Under the pieces are notes generated by a model. That model saw only the letters and a list, made by a program, of their open reading frames with translations. It did not search any database and was not told where the DNA came from. A DNA stretch of 5,649 bases from Candidatus Komeilibacteria bacterium RIFCSPHIGHO2_01_FULL_52_14. Lineage in GTDB: Bacteria > Patescibacteriota > Patescibacteriia > UBA1558 > 2-01-FULL-52-15. Below, piece after piece: positions 4,879 through 5,649 of this stretch; within the stretch, counting starts at the first letter, position 1, and every line of letters begins with the position of its first letter. The stretch is taken from positions 1,441 to 7,089 of the forward strand of contig MHKK01000038.1 of assembly GCA_001818365.1 (NCBI GenBank), in the 5' to 3' direction. A program made the position numbers and the translations under genes.

Positions 4879-5643
4879 ATGCTCCGTATGTGGTTCAAGG
4901 GGAAAAAATTAAAAAAACAGCATCTCGTATTCCTGATCATAGCGCTTCTCGCGGTCCTCATAGGAATAACGATGGTCAACAGCATCTCGGAGAGACAGGA
5001 TCTGGCTGACGCTGCGGCCAAGGCGCGGCTCGCTGCGGAGCTGCAGCTTAAAAAAGTCCAAGATGCCTTGGATGGGCTGTCCCTTGCGGCACGGTATCAA
5101 CCGTTCTGCACGACTTCGGTCACGCAGATCGAAATGGCAGACAAATACACGAAGACCATTTCAAAAACCGGAAGCATACAATACTTCCGCGATGCCCAGC
5201 GTGTCTATTGCACGCCGACGTCAACCACCAACGAATGTAAGCTTGTTCTCTCACTGACCTTTACGCCGATCTATACCTGCCCGCAGGAGGTCATTGCAAC
5301 GGCGTCATCGGGCGCGACAGGCGCACAGATTAAAAATCAGCAGGTCGGTAACGCGGTCATTGTTGATACGATTGTGATCGAAAAACCCGGATTCGTCGTT
5401 GTCCGGGCGCTGGGCTATGCAAAAAAACCCGGCGATGTGCTGGCTGCCGGTCCCTATCTTGAGGCCGGCGCGTATTCCATCGTGTCGATCGCCATGCCGA
5501 AAGCGCTTGTTTCCGGCCAGCGGTATGCGCTCACCATAGCGCAGGATGACGGCGACAAGACGTTCGATGCCGCGAAGGATACGTTCGTGACGACATCTGA
5601 TGGCACGATGCTCTTTGCGCCGTTTACGGCGGTCAAAAAGTAG
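4879..5643 (+). CDS. Single-pass membrane-anchored protein with DUF7282-like extracytoplasmic domain
   Basis: I place the start at the ATG at 4879 (254 residues, MLRMWFKGKKLKKQ); ATG 4888 is a close alternative. Extension upstream to 4756 would overlap the hydrolase gene with low-complexity, unconserved-looking sequence. The basic N-terminus (K/R at 3-13) precedes one hydrophobic helix (about 15-33), giving an N-in, C-out anchor. An Ala/Lys/Leu-rich amphipathic stretch (about 38-66, coiled-coil-like) follows. Four cysteines (77, 111, 120, 134) in the next domain could form two disulfides outside the membrane. The C-terminal 95 residues (about 156-250) contain IVIEKPGFVVVRALG, KPGDVLAAGPYLEAGAYSIVSIAM, and an acidic QDDGDKTFDAAKD stretch, the layout of DUF7282-type surface domains of unknown function. 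The acidic stretch could bind calcium. It lies 8 bp after the hydrolase gene and is probably the last of four operon genes visible here; its terminator is outside the window. Confidence 0.7.
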   Translation: MLRMWFKGKKLKKQHLVFLIIALLAVLIGITMVNSISERQDLADAAAKARLAAELQLKKVQDALDGLSLAARYQPFCTTSVTQIEMADKYTKTISKTGSIQYFRDAQRVYCTPTSTTNECKLVLSLTFTPIYTCPQEVIATASSGATGAQIKNQQVGNAVIVDTIVIEKPGFVVVRALGYAKKPGDVLAAGPYLEAGAYSIVSIAMPKALVSGQRYALTIAQDDGDKTFDAAKDTFVTTSDGTMLFAPFTAVKK

Positions 5644-5649
5644 CGACTT

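Overview
The window carries two divergent gene blocks separated by a 395-bp intergenic region (2275-2669) that is unusually rich in palindromes. The gene content is bacterial (UvrB, RuvA, a FemAB-type peptidoglycan-bridge enzyme). Base composition is about half G+C by eye, TGA and TAG both act as stops (ruvA ends in TGA, uvrB in TAG), and almost no start has a clear Shine-Dalgarno sequence. Compact genes, weak ribosome sites, a small membrane hydrolase and a DUF7282-like anchored protein would fit a Candidate Phyla Radiation (Patescibacteria) genome. That assignment is inference and not proven by the sequence.

Leftward block (minus strand): a near-consensus sigma70-type promoter (2413 to 2385) drives uvrB (2274 to 292, nucleotide excision repair). 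After 55 bp comes a cytidylyltransferase-fold nucleotidyltransferase (236 to beyond the left edge), most like archaeal-type FAD synthase.

Between the promoter and uvrB lies a 34-codon reading frame that begins almost at the predicted transcription start. It encodes a second, diverged UvrB N-terminus (MPDVFKLQSKFRPTGD, against MTSSGFKLTSQFKPTGDQP in the real gene). It runs out of frame through a hairpin element and stops in a 4-base ATGA overlap with the uvrB start. It looks like a decayed 5' duplication that may now act as a coupled leader ORF.

Rightward block (plus strand): ruvA (Holliday-junction recognition), a FemAB-family peptidoglycan aminoacyltransferase, a YdjM/DUF457-type membrane metal-dependent hydrolase, and a single-pass membrane-anchored DUF7282-like protein. 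Gaps of 10, 7 and 8 bp indicate one operon joining a recombination gene to three envelope genes.

Intergenic region: several elements have a conserved GAGC-GNA-GCGA core, which can fold into a GNA triloop mini-hairpin, flanked by 5-bp arms. The arms differ between copies but remain complementary. One such copy also lies between uvrB and the next gene. Near ruvA there are a perfect 14-bp-arm hairpin and a long-range imperfect inverted repeat whose right arm ends on the ruvA start codon. The start contexts of ruvA and femAB are nearly identical (15 of 16 bases).
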